A stretch of DNA of 9,432 nucleotides from an uncultured Rhodospirillales bacterium (GTDB lineage: Bacteria > Pseudomonadota > Alphaproteobacteria > Acetobacterales > Acetobacteraceae). Of this stretch, positions 1-6,854 are shown one piece after another. A model generated the notes under the pieces. The model saw nothing but the letters and a program-made list of their open reading frames with translations. It made no database searches and was not told where the DNA came from. A program made the translations under genes and the position numbers. Numbering within the stretch: the stretch's first letter is position 1; each line of letters starts with the position of its first letter. The stretch lies in the NCBI GenBank assembly GCA_903928045.1, contig CAIYPH010000065.1, positions 1 through 9,432 of the forward strand, given 5' to 3'.

Positions 1-2
1 CG

Positions 3-71
3 GCGTTGCGCGAAGGCGTGCGGCTTTCGTCGGGCCGCAAGACGCACCGTTTGGTGCAGATCGAAGGATAA
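3..71 (+). CDS. Possible C-terminal tail of an upstream gene (partial)
   Basis: An open frame enters from the left edge and ends at a TAA at 69-71. It gives about 22 residues ending in THRLVQIEG. Of the three plus-strand frames, this one has the most natural codon choice and composition. No family can be recognised from so short a tail. Its stop codon touches the start of the hairpin repeat at 71-120, the usual place for such repeats. The assignment is weak and needs the sequence to the left. Confidence 0.3.
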   Translation, partial: ALREGVRLSSGRKTHRLVQIEG

Positions 72-120
72 CGGATAAAGGTTTTTGCCGCCCTTTTTTC
101 CAAAAGGGCGCCTTGCTTAC
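71..120 (+). repeat. Dispersed T/A-rich hairpin repeat, copy 1
   Basis: The element runs from ACGGATAAAG through a T-run to CCTTGCTT. In its middle is a perfect 9-bp stem, CGCCCTTTT at 89-97 against AAAAGGGCG at 102-110, with a 4-nt loop. The same flanks (ACGGATA and CTT-CTT) with a different stem occur twice more, at 8253-8312 and 8342-8395. The element lies between a probable upstream stop codon and the nitrile hydratase start at 139, so it may end upstream transcription, lie in the leader of the next operon, or both. A start at 85 inside this element would add artificial residues such as PPFFPKGRL to the next protein. Confidence 0.7.
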
Positions 121-138
121 TTTCTGTGGAGCGATGCC

Positions 139-450
139 ATGAAAGACGAGTTGCCGAGAGCGATGCACGACATGGGCGGGGTTTCGAAGTTCATGTGCGA
201 TCCGGTGGATACCGAGCCGCATGCACTGACGGATTTCGATCGCGAGGTGGATGCGATCCGGCAGTTGCTGGGGATGCGCAAGGTGATGTCGGTGGATGAG
301 ATGCGCCGGGCGATCGAGGCGATTCCGGAGGAGCAGTATCTGCGGATGTCGTATTATCAGCGGTGGATGCGTTCGATCACCGAGAACATGTTGGCGAGCG
401 GCGTGTTCAGCGAGGACGAGTTGCGGGCGGCTTTGGGGCAGGTCGGTTGA
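139..450 (+). CDS. Nitrile hydratase beta-subunit N-terminal half (thiocyanate hydrolase beta-like)
   Basis: This 103-residue protein matches only the helical N-terminal part of nitrile hydratase beta. Visible hallmarks are HDMGG at residues 10-14, an Arg pair at 57-58 (MRRAIEAI) about 15 residues before SYYQRW at 71-76, and an acidic C-terminal helix. In the family, an Arg in this position contacts the oxidised metal-binding cysteines. I chose ATG 139 because GGAG at 128-131 lies 7 nt upstream and because the in-frame ATG at 85 is inside a repeat. The stop overlaps the TTG start of the next gene (TTGA), and that gene encodes the missing C-terminal half. The same division of beta into two chains is known from thiocyanate hydrolase and toyocamycin nitrile hydratase. 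The substrate cannot be read from the sequence. A nitrile hydratase activator is a less likely alternative. Confidence 0.85.
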   Translation: MKDELPRAMHDMGGVSKFMCDPVDTEPHALTDFDREVDAIRQLLGMRKVMSVDEMRRAIEAIPEEQYLRMSYYQRWMRSITENMLASGVFSEDELRAALGQVG

Positions 451-728
451 TCGCGCCGGGCACTCGGGTGCGGGTGAAGCTCGACTGGCCGGAGACGCGG
501 GGGAAGTGCCACATCCGCACGCCGCATTATGTGCGGGGCGAGGCGGGGGTGGTGGAGCGGCATCTCGGGGATTTTCCCAATCCGGAGGATCTGGCGTTTG
601 CGCGGCCGGCGGCGGTGCGGGCGCTGTATCATGTGCGGTTTGACCCGAAGCCCTTCTGGCCGGAAGGGGCGGCGCCGGAGGAACTGGTGATCGAGATTTT
701 CGAGCATTGGCTGGAGGTGGCGGCATGA
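447..728 (+). CDS. Nitrile hydratase beta-subunit C-terminal SH3-like half (thiocyanate hydrolase alpha-like)
   Basis: This 93-residue protein starts at TTG 447, which overlaps the previous stop (TTGA). A G-rich stretch (GGGGCAGG) lies just upstream. It corresponds to the SH3-like barrel at the C-terminal end of nitrile hydratase beta: PGTRVRVK at residues 4-11, the conserved HIRTPHYVRG at 22-31, GVVE at 34-37, LYHVRF at 60-65, and a final EIFEHWLE segment at 83-90. In fused beta subunits, the Arg of the HxRxPxYVR motif is the second Arg that contacts the metal-site cysteines. The protein has no N-terminal helical domain, which the upstream gene supplies. Its TGA stop overlaps the next ATG (ATGA), so the three subunits should be translationally coupled. 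A start at 363 would only add residues read from the preceding gene in another frame. Confidence 0.85.
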   Translation: MIAPGTRVRVKLDWPETRGKCHIRTPHYVRGEAGVVERHLGDFPNPEDLAFARPAAVRALYHVRFDPKPFWPEGAAPEELVIEIFEHWLEVAA

Positions 729-1309
729 GCGACATTCTGGAGACCCCGTCGGACCGGCTGTTGGAGGCGGTGCGTGGGTTGCTGGTGGCCAAGGGGGTGA
801 TGACCACCGAGGAGATCGCCGAGCGGATCCGGATCACCGATGGGGGGAGCCCGGCGCAGGGGGCGAAGATGGTCGCCAAGGCGTGGGTGGACCCGGAGTA
901 CAAGGCGCTGATGCTGCGGGACGGGACGGCGGCGGCGGAGATGCTGGCGATACCGATGCGCGGGCTACCGCCGCTGGGGGTGCTGGAGGATACGGCTGAC
1001 GTGCATAACCTGGTCGTGTGCACGCTGTGCTCCTGCTATCCGCGGGCGGTGCTGGGGTATCCGCCGTTCTGGTTCAAGTCGGCGGCCTATCGGGCGCGGG
1101 CGGTGCGCGATCCGCGCGGGCTGATCGGGGAGTGGGGGACGGTGCTGCCGGAGGGCGTTCGGTTGCGGGTGGTGGATAGCACGGCGGATTACCGCTGGAT
1201 GGTGCTGCCGCGGCGGCCGGAGGGCACGGAGGGGTGGAGCGAGGAACAACTCGCCGCCATCGTGCGCGAGGGCGACATGATCGGGGTGACAATCCCTTCG
1301 ATTGCATGA
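725..1309 (+). CDS. nthA: Cobalt-type nitrile hydratase alpha subunit (thiocyanate hydrolase gamma-like)
   Basis: This 194-residue protein is the metal-binding catalytic subunit. It hydrates a nitrile to an amide, or hydrolyses thiocyanate if it is of the SCNase type. The metal claw VCTLCSC is at residues 98-104. The Thr at its second position is the cobalt-type signature; iron enzymes have Ser there. The first Cys is a ligand, and the other two are normally oxidised to sulfinic and sulfenic acid. Other family marks are YPPFWFKSAAYRARAV at 112-127, RDPRG at 128-132, VDSTADYRWMVLP at 150-162, and GTEGWSEEQLA at 167-177. The start is ATG 725, with GGAGG at 713-717, inside an ATGA overlap. Glycine codons are 14 GGG to 3 GGC, the reverse of the genes that follow. 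No activator or metallochaperone gene is seen in this window. Confidence 0.92.
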   Translation: MSDILETPSDRLLEAVRGLLVAKGVMTTEEIAERIRITDGGSPAQGAKMVAKAWVDPEYKALMLRDGTAAAEMLAIPMRGLPPLGVLEDTADVHNLVVCTLCSCYPRAVLGYPPFWFKSAAYRARAVRDPRGLIGEWGTVLPEGVRLRVVDSTADYRWMVLPRRPEGTEGWSEEQLAAIVREGDMIGVTIPSIA

Positions 1310-1319
1310 GGGCGATCCC

Positions 1320-3068
1320 GTGAGGGGCTGGCTCGCCGCGCTGCTGGCCTGGGTTCTCGCCGGCCCGGCGCTGGCCGCCTCGCCGCCGGCGGTGGAGGCG
1401 GCGAACGGGATGGTGGTCTCGGCGCAGTATCTCGCCTCCGAGGCCGGGCTCGCCATGCTGAAACGCGGCGGCAACGCGGTGGATGCCGCGGTGGCCATGG
1501 GCTACGCGCTGGCGGTGGTGAACCCCTGCTGCGGCAATATCGGCGGCGGCGGCTTCATGACGCTGCATCTGGCTGACGGGCGGGACGTCTTCCTCGATTT
1601 CCGCGAAACCGCCCCGGCGGCCGCAACGCGGGACATGTATCTCGATGCCGCCGGCAAGGCGATTGACGGGGCAAGCCTGTTCGGCTGGCGCGCCATGGGG
1701 GTGCCCGGCACGGTGGCGGGGCTCGAACTGGCGCGCACCAAATACGGCTCCCTACCGCGCGATGTGGTGATGGAGCCCGCGATCCGCCTCGCCCGCGACG
1801 GCTTCGTGCTGACCCGCGGCGATACCGACATACTGGAACTCCGCGCCACCGCCTTCCGCCGAGACCCCGCGCTCGCCGCCCTGTTCCTCCGGCCCGATGG
1901 CAGCCGCCTGCAACCCGGCGACCGCCTCATCCAGCCTGATCTCGCTATCACGCTCGCCGCGATCGCCGCGGAGGGCGCCGCCGGCTTCTACCAGGGCCGC
2001 ATTCCCGCCGCCGTCGAGGCGGCCGCGCACGCGGGCGGCGGCGTCATCACCGCGGCGGATTTCGCGGCCTATCGCGTCGCCGAGCGGGCGCCGGTCTCCT
2101 GCACCTACCGGGGCTACACCGTGCTCTCCGCTCCGCCGCCCTCCTCCGGCGGCACGGCGCTGTGCGAAATCCTCAACATCCTCGAGGGCTACGATATCAA
2201 GGGCATGGGCGTGCGCTCGGCGCAATCCGTGCACCTCACCGTCGAGGCCATGCGACACGCATATCTCGATCGCAACACCTATCTCGGCGACCCGGATTTC
2301 GTGAAGAACCCGCTGGGGCGCCTGCTCTCCAAGGACTACGCGGCGGCGATCCGCGCCCGTATCGGCGATACCGCGACGCCCTCCGCCACGCTCGCGCCGG
2401 GGGTGGAGCCGCACGAGAAGACCGAGACCACGCATTACTCGGCGGCCGACAAAGCCGGCAACGCGGTCGCGGTCACCTACACCATCAACGGCGCCTTCGG
2501 GGCGCTGGCGATGGCGCCCGGCACCGGCTTCCTCATCAACAACGAGATGGACGATTTCACTATCCGCGCCGGCGCCGCCAATCTCTACGGCCTGGTGCAG
2601 GGCGCGGCCAACGCCATCGCCCCCGGCAAGCGCCCGCTCTCCTCGATGGCGCCCACCATCGTGTTGAAGGATGGAAGCGTGTTCCTGGTCACCGGCTCGC
2701 CCGGCGGCTCACGCATCATCACCATCGTGCTGCACAGCATCCTCAACATGATCGACCACGGCATGGAGCCGCGCGAGGCGGTCAACGCGCCGCGATTCCA
2801 CCACCAGTGGCTGCCCGACGTGATCCAGCTTGAGCCGGACGCGCTGTCCCCGGATACCGAGGCACTGCTGCGTGGCCGCGGCCACCGCACGATCACGCTG
2901 CGCCCCTGGGGCTCGGCGGAACTGATTGTCATCGGGCCGGCCACCCCGACGCAGCGCAATTTCCGGGAGTCCGGTGGTGACGGCGCGAGCGCCGGGATGA
3001 TGCGGCCGGGCCTGTTCTATGGCGCCAATGACGATCGCCGGCCTTCCGGCGCGGCGATGGGCTACTAA
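1320..3068 (+). CDS. ggt: Gamma-glutamyltransferase, exported precursor
   Basis: This 582-residue proenzyme cleaves the gamma-glutamyl bond of glutathione and other gamma-glutamyl compounds, then transfers the group to water or to an amine. Residues 1-20 form a signal peptide (hydrophobic core, then ALA before the likely cut), which points to the periplasm. The self-processing site TTHYS is at 370-374; Thr370 (codon 2427-2429) would become the N-terminal nucleophile of the small subunit. NNEMDDF at 407-413, PLSSM at 439-443 and GSPGGSR at 459-465 match the substrate site and oxyanion hole of the E. coli enzyme. A lid-loop segment (LYGLVQG) is present. I prefer GTG 1320, with GAGG at 1308-1311, over the in-frame TTG at 1302. 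Only 10 nt separate it from the nitrile hydratase stop, so co-transcription is likely. Length and motifs suggest an active enzyme. Confidence 0.95.
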   Translation: MRGWLAALLAWVLAGPALAASPPAVEAANGMVVSAQYLASEAGLAMLKRGGNAVDAAVAMGYALAVVNPCCGNIGGGGFMTLHLADGRDVFLDFRETAPAAATRDMYLDAAGKAIDGASLFGWRAMGVPGTVAGLELARTKYGSLPRDVVMEPAIRLARDGFVLTRGDTDILELRATAFRRDPALAALFLRPDGSRLQPGDRLIQPDLAITLAAIAAEGAAGFYQGRIPAAVEAAAHAGGGVITAADFAAYRVAERAPVSCTYRGYTVLSAPPPSSGGTALCEILNILEGYDIKGMGVRSAQSVHLTVEAMRHAYLDRNTYLGDPDFVKNPLGRLLSKDYAAAIRARIGDTATPSATLAPGVEPHEKTETTHYSAADKAGNAVAVTYTINGAFGALAMAPGTGFLINNEMDDFTIRAGAANLYGLVQGAANAIAPGKRPLSSMAPTIVLKDGSVFLVTGSPGGSRIITIVLHSILNMIDHGMEPREAVNAPRFHHQWLPDVIQLEPDALSPDTEALLRGRGHRTITLRPWGSAELIVIGPATPTQRNFRESGGDGASAGMMRPGLFYGANDDRRPSGAAMGY

Positions 3069-3080
3069 AGGAGCGATGTG

Positions 3081-3911
3081 ATGACCGAAATACCCGCCAA
3101 ACCCGTTCTGCTCACCGGCGCGTCCGGCAATCTCGGGCGCCACCTCGCCAAGTCCCTCGCCGCCATGGGCTGGACGCTGGTGCTGACCGACATCATGCCC
3201 TTCCCGGACCCGCTCCCCCCCGGCGCCAGCTTCACCAAGGCCGACCTCAATGACGGGGTGACCATCCTGCGCCTCGCCACCGGCTGCGGCATGATCCTGC
3301 ATTTCGGCGGCGTCTCCACCGAGCACCCCTTCGAGGACGTGCTCGGCCCCAATATCCGCGGCCTCTACCACATCTACGAGGCGGCCCGCCGCGAGGGTGC
3401 GCGCGTCCTCTTCGCCTCCTCCAACCACTCCATCGGCTTCCACGAGCGTGACACGCCGCTCGATGACGACTGCCAGTTCATGCCGGACGGCTATTACGGC
3501 CTGTCCAAGGCCTATGGCGAACTGATGGGCCGGATGTACTGGTTCAAGCACGGGGTGGAGAACGTCAACGTCCGCATCGGCTCCTCCTTTCCCGAGCCCA
3601 TCGACGCCCGCATGCTCTCGACCTGGCTGAGCTACGACGACCTCACCCGCCTCTGCGCCGCCGCGACGCTGGCCGAGAAGACCGAAAGCTGCGTCATCTG
3701 GGGCGCCTCCGCCAACAGCCGCACCTACTGGCGCGCCGACGCCCGCGCCAAAATCGGCTGGCTCCCGCAAGACAGCGCCGACCCCTTCGCCGCGCAAATG
3801 GCGGGCAAGGTGAGCGGCAACCCCATCCAGGAACGCTACCAGGGCGGCGGCTACACGGTGATGGACTACACGCGGAAGGCGCCCCCGCCGGGCAAGCTGT
3901 TCGCCAAGTAG
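3081..3911 (+). CDS. NAD-dependent epimerase/dehydratase family protein, uronate dehydrogenase-like
   Basis: This 276-residue protein is a short-chain (extended) dehydrogenase. The Rossmann motif TGASGNLGR is at residues 12-20. SSNHSIGF is at 113-120, the catalytic Tyr139-x3-Lys143 lies in YYGLSKAYGE, and RMLSTWLSYDDL is at 177-188. SSNHxIG and RMLSTWxSxDD are close to what I recall of Agrobacterium uronate dehydrogenase, which oxidises glucuronate and galacturonate to aldarolactones with NAD. The substrate here is not proven, and neighbours give no other sign of uronate catabolism. The start is ATG 3081, with AAAGGAG at 3067-3073 overlapping the ggt stop. The GTG at 3078 is in frame but less likely. 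The 12-nt gap from ggt supports one transcript. A related sugar or sugar-acid reductase is the main alternative. Confidence 0.85.
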   Translation: MTEIPAKPVLLTGASGNLGRHLAKSLAAMGWTLVLTDIMPFPDPLPPGASFTKADLNDGVTILRLATGCGMILHFGGVSTEHPFEDVLGPNIRGLYHIYEAARREGARVLFASSNHSIGFHERDTPLDDDCQFMPDGYYGLSKAYGELMGRMYWFKHGVENVNVRIGSSFPEPIDARMLSTWLSYDDLTRLCAAATLAEKTESCVIWGASANSRTYWRADARAKIGWLPQDSADPFAAQMAGKVSGNPIQERYQGGGYTVMDYTRKAPPPGKLFAK

Positions 3912-3978
3912 GATCATATTGCCGGGGCCCGACCGCCGACGCATGGTTCACGAGACGTAATCCAATCAGGAGTTCCCA

Positions 3979-4377
3979 ATGACCGCCGTTCCCGAAGCCT
4001 ATCTCGACCTCGTCACCACCAAGGCGCCGCTCGCCCATCTCGCCACCATCATGAAGGATGGCAGCCCGCAGGTGACGCCGGTGTGGTTCGACTATACGGA
4101 CGGGCTGATCCGGGTGAATTCCGCCAAGGGGCGCGTGAAGTCCCGCAACATGGCCGAAGGCGCGAAGGTCGCGCTGTCCATCGTCGACCCCGCCAACGGC
4201 TACCGCTACATCCAGATCCGCGGCACCGTGACCAGGGTGACCGAGGAAGGCGGCGATGCGCATATCGATTCGCTCGCCAAGAAGTATCTCGGCCTCGACT
4301 CCTACCCCTATCGCTCCGCCGCCGAGACCAGGCTGATTTTCGAAATCACCCCGGACTCCGTGCAGACGATGGGCTGA
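3979..4377 (+). CDS. PPOX-class (pyridoxamine 5'-phosphate oxidase-like) probable F420/flavin-dependent protein
   Basis: This 132-residue protein has the single split-barrel layout of the PNPOx-like family. Near the N-terminus are AHLATIMKDGSPQVTPVWFDY (residues 19-39, the typical substrate/flavin strand pair) and KGRVKSRNM. They are followed by VALSIVDPANGYRYIQIRG and a C-terminal LIFEITPDSV strand. This pattern fits the small 'PPOX class F420-dependent' group, whose members bind F420, FMN or sometimes haem; the cofactor cannot be decided here. The start is ATG 3979, with AGGAG at 3968-3972. A 67-nt gap from the previous gene shows no clear terminator. The stop lies 4 nt before the likely coding start of the next gene. 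Confidence 0.85.
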   Translation: MTAVPEAYLDLVTTKAPLAHLATIMKDGSPQVTPVWFDYTDGLIRVNSAKGRVKSRNMAEGAKVALSIVDPANGYRYIQIRGTVTRVTEEGGDAHIDSLAKKYLGLDSYPYRSAAETRLIFEITPDSVQTMG

Positions 4378-4381
4378 GCCC

Positions 4382-5032
4382 CTGGAGCCGGCCGACCTCG
4401 CGCTGATCCTCGCCTTCGACTGCTCGGCGAGCGTCAATCTCGCCGAATTCACCTTGATGACCACCGGCTGCGCCGCCGCCCTGCGCGACCCCGATGTCGC
4501 CTCCGGCCTCACCGGCGGCGCCCACGGGGCCACGCTGGCGGCGCTGCTCCTATGGTCCGGTCCGGGCGCGCAGGAGGTGATGGTGGAGTGGACCCGCATC
4601 GGCTCCCCCGCCGAACTCGAAGCCTTCGCCCGCGCGGTGGAGGACGTGCCGCGCGTGCTGCCCGCCGGCACCACCGCGATCGGCGAGGCGCTGCGGGCCT
4701 GCCTCGCCTTGCTCGCGACCGCGCCGGCGGAAGCGCGGCGCATCGTGGTGGATTTCGTCGGTGATGGGCGGAGCAACGCCGGGATCGACCCGGAACCGAT
4801 GCGGGACTTGCTGGTCGGCGCCGGGGTGACCATCAACGGGCTATGCGTGCTGCATGAGGAGCCGGACCTGGTGGAGAGCTACCGGCGCGAGGTGATTGGC
4901 GGACCCGGGGCGTTCGCCCTGCAATGCCAGGACTACGCCGGTTTCGCCGAAGCGATGCGGCAGAAGCTCACTCGCGAAATCGCCGCCGTGCGGCGGCCTG
5001 GCGGCTTTGACGGCACACCCGTCGCGTCATAG
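4382..5032 (+). CDS. DUF1194 von Willebrand factor A domain protein, non-canonical or lost start
   Basis: The frame encodes a nearly complete VWA domain of the DUF1194 type. Counting from CTG 4382 (216 residues), the metal-ion-dependent adhesion site is DCSAS at 13-17, with a Thr near 98 (AGTTAIGEA) and Asp128 in [17 protein letters not shown] at 148-154 and IGGPGAFAL at 172-180 are also typical of the family. The first ATG is 4454 (TTG at 4451), which would remove the DxSxS motif and leave 192 residues. From the in-frame stop at 4334-4336 to 4451 there is no ATG, GTG or TTG. Either CTG 4382 (or CTG 4403) is used, helped by coupling to the PPOX stop at 4375-4377, or the start was lost by deletion. 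Family members normally carry a signal peptide; none is visible here. The function is unknown, and it may be a pseudogene. Confidence 0.75.
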   Translation: MEPADLALILAFDCSASVNLAEFTLMTTGCAAALRDPDVASGLTGGAHGATLAALLLWSGPGAQEVMVEWTRIGSPAELEAFARAVEDVPRVLPAGTTAIGEALRACLALLATAPAEARRIVVDFVGDGRSNAGIDPEPMRDLLVGAGVTINGLCVLHEEPDLVESYRREVIGGPGAFALQCQDYAGFAEAMRQKLTREIAAVRRPGGFDGTPVAS

Positions 5033-5063
5033 GGTCGCGTCCTCGTCAAGGAGGAGCCAGTTG

Positions 5064-5864
5064 ATGAACGCGATCACCGATCTCGGCAGCCGTGTCGGCC
5101 TCATCGAGCGCCTGCGGATCCGCTCCGGTGGCTTCAGCGGACAGACCTCTGGGCTGGCGCCGGGGAATGTGCAGGCCAATCTCGCGATCCTGCCGGCGGC
5201 GCTGGCCGGTGATTTCCTGCGCTTCGCCCATGCCAACCCCAAGCCCTGCCCGGTTCTGGCGGTTTCCGAGCCGGGTGACCCGCATATCCCCGCCATCGGG
5301 CGGGATCTCGATATCCGCACCGATATCCCGCTCTACCGGGTGTGGCGCCATGGCGAGCTGGTGGAGGAGTGCACCGATATCTCGCATCTCTGGCGCGAGG
5401 ACCTCGTCAGCTTTCCGATCGGCTGCTCGTTCTCCTTCGAGGAGGCACTGATCGAGGATGGCATCGAGGTGCGGCATATCGCCTGCGGCTCCAACGTGCC
5501 GATGTATCGGACCAATATCCCCTGCACCCCGGCCGGCATCTTCCGCGGCCCGATGGTGGTCTCGATGCGGCCGATGACGCCGAAGGATGCAATCCGCGCG
5601 GTGCAGATCACCTCGCGCTTCCCCTCGGTGCACGGCGCGCCGGTGCATATCGGCCTGCCCGGGGACCTCGGCATCAAGGACATCGACAAGCCTGATTACG
5701 GCGATCCGGTGCCGATCCGCGCCGGCGAATTGCCGGTGTTCTGGGCCTGCGGCGTCACCCCCCAGGCGGTGATCGCCGAGACCAAGCCGGAACTGTGCAT
5801 CACCCACGCCCCGGGCTGCATGCTGATCACCGATCTGCGCAACAGCAACCTCGCCGCGCTGTAG
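5064..5864 (+). CDS. DUF1445/UPF0317 putative hydro-lyase, D-glutamate cyclase N-domain homologue
   Basis: This 266-residue protein is about the normal full length for the UPF0317 family. Visible family motifs are [10 protein letters not shown] at residues 120-129, [11 protein letters not shown] at 144-154, FWACGVTPQ at 226-234 and THAPGCM at 247-253. In vertebrates this domain is fused to DUF4392 in mitochondrial D-glutamate cyclase, which interconverts D-glutamate and 5-oxo-D-proline. The next gene is a DUF4392 protein, so the pair may form one two-chain enzyme. The start is ATG 5064, with a strong AAGGAGGAG at 5048-5056; the in-frame TTG at 5061 is less likely. The stop TAG shares its last base with the next GTG. 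A hydro-lyase acting on another substrate remains possible. Confidence 0.88.
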   Translation: MNAITDLGSRVGLIERLRIRSGGFSGQTSGLAPGNVQANLAILPAALAGDFLRFAHANPKPCPVLAVSEPGDPHIPAIGRDLDIRTDIPLYRVWRHGELVEECTDISHLWREDLVSFPIGCSFSFEEALIEDGIEVRHIACGSNVPMYRTNIPCTPAGIFRGPMVVSMRPMTPKDAIRAVQITSRFPSVHGAPVHIGLPGDLGIKDIDKPDYGDPVPIRAGELPVFWACGVTPQAVIAETKPELCITHAPGCMLITDLRNSNLAAL

Positions 5865-6748
5865 TGAGCCAGGCCGCCCGCATCGCCGCCATCGAGGCGC
5901 TGATCCATGTCGATGTCGGGCGCAACATCGCCAAGCTCTGCACCGCAGCCCAGGGCGGGCTGCTCGGCGCCGCCATTGGGTTGGCCGAGGCGTCCTGCGT
6001 CGGGGTGATCACCGGCTTCTACGTGCCGCGCGGCACCCCACCGGCGGCTGAAACCGACGGGCCGGTCGGCGCGGCGCTGCTGCTGCACGGGCTCGCGGCG
6101 ATCGGTATCGCCGGGCGGCTCGCCACCGATGCGCCGTGCGCACCGGCCTGCGCGGCGGCCCTGTGTGGCGCCGGGCTCGCCACCCCGCTCGATATCGCCG
6201 CGCTCGATGCGCCGCTCGACCCGCTGGTGGCCACCTGGCGCGCCGCCGGTGTGAGCCACGCGCTCTCCATCGAGCGGTGCGGCAAGGCGATCAACGGGCG
6301 GCCGCACAACCTCGTCGGCCTCGATATCGGCGCCCATACCGCGCCGCTCGACGACCTCTTCCTCGCCGGCCCCTGGGAGACCATCGGCATCGGCGATGGC
6401 GGCAACGAGATGGGCATGGGCGCCTTGCCGCGCAGCCTCATCGCCGCCGATATCACCAATGGCGAGGCGATCGCCTGCGTCACCCCCGCACGCCACCTCA
6501 TCGTCGCCGGCGTCTCCAACTGGGGTGCCTACGCGCTGCTCGCCGCCCTCGCCGTGCTCCGCCCGGATTGGCGCGACCGCCTCCTCGCCAGCCTCGACCC
6601 CGCACTCGACCAGGCCATCCTCGAAGCCACCGTGCGTGATGGCCCGGCGGTGGACGGCATCTCCCGCCTGCAAACCCTCACCGTCGACAACCACGACGTT
6701 GCCTTCCACCACGCCAAACTCGCGGCTATTCGGGCGGTGGTGGGATAA
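5864..6748 (+). CDS. DUF4392 protein, D-glutamate cyclase C-domain homologue
   Basis: This 294-residue protein shows the DUF4392 signature GIGDGGNEMGMG at residues 175-186, plus ETDGPVGAALL at 63-73 and NGRPHNLVGLDIG at 144-156. The same domain is the C-terminal half of mammalian D-glutamate cyclase. GTG 5864 is the chosen start because it overlaps the previous stop (TAGTG); no good ribosome binding site lies upstream. Translation therefore probably depends on re-initiation after the DUF1445 protein, giving matched amounts of both. An in-frame start at 5795 would only add residues read inside the upstream gene. It is the last gene of the packed cluster and is followed by a double hairpin. Enzyme activity is inferred from the domain pairing. 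Confidence 0.85.
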   Translation: MSQAARIAAIEALIHVDVGRNIAKLCTAAQGGLLGAAIGLAEASCVGVITGFYVPRGTPPAAETDGPVGAALLLHGLAAIGIAGRLATDAPCAPACAAALCGAGLATPLDIAALDAPLDPLVATWRAAGVSHALSIERCGKAINGRPHNLVGLDIGAHTAPLDDLFLAGPWETIGIGDGGNEMGMGALPRSLIAADITNGEAIACVTPARHLIVAGVSNWGAYALLAALAVLRPDWRDRLLASLDPALDQAILEATVRDGPAVDGISRLQTLTVDNHDVAFHHAKLAAIRAVVG

Positions 6749-6759
6749 GCGAAGGAAGG

Positions 6760-6804
6760 CCGGGGCTCTGCCCTGGACCCGCCGAGGTGGCCGTGGCCCC
6801 TTGG
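6760..6804 (+). repeat. GC-rich double hairpin after the main cluster, REP-like
   Basis: Two stem-loops follow each other 12 nt after the DUF4392 stop. The first pairs CCGGGGC (6760-6766) with GCCCTGG (6770-6776) around a TCT loop, with one G-T pair. The second pairs 6782-6791 with 6796-6804, with one bulged base and a 4-nt loop. The motif GGCTCTGCCCTGGACCC resembles intergenic repeats I associate with Acetobacteraceae and other alphaproteobacteria. It could slow or stop transcription, or protect the 3' end of the mRNA. No U-run follows, so it is not a classic terminator. Confidence 0.5.
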
Positions 6805-6854
6805 ATCCCATCACTTAAGGAATTGGCGTTGGTCGCAGGAGGGGCCTACTCCGT

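Noticed and set aside
51..79. Promoter for the nitrile hydratase operon (TTGGTG, 17 nt, GATAAA)
   Set aside because: Only partial matches to both boxes, and the -10-like part is the conserved flank of the repeat, so it could be coincidence.
85..138. Longer N-terminus for the nitrile hydratase small subunit starting at 85
   Set aside because: The extra residues are read from the T/A-rich hairpin repeat; ATG 139 has a good ribosome binding site and family similarity begins near it.
1302..1319. TTG 1302 as the ggt start
   Set aside because: It would add MHEGDP before the signal peptide; GTG 1320 has GAGG at the right distance and begins a normal leader.
2709..3944. Long minus-strand open frame of about 411 codons
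   Set aside because: It lies opposite ggt and the dehydrogenase gene, both with clear motifs; low-complexity Gly/Ala/Arg/His composition is typical of antisense frames in GC-rich DNA.
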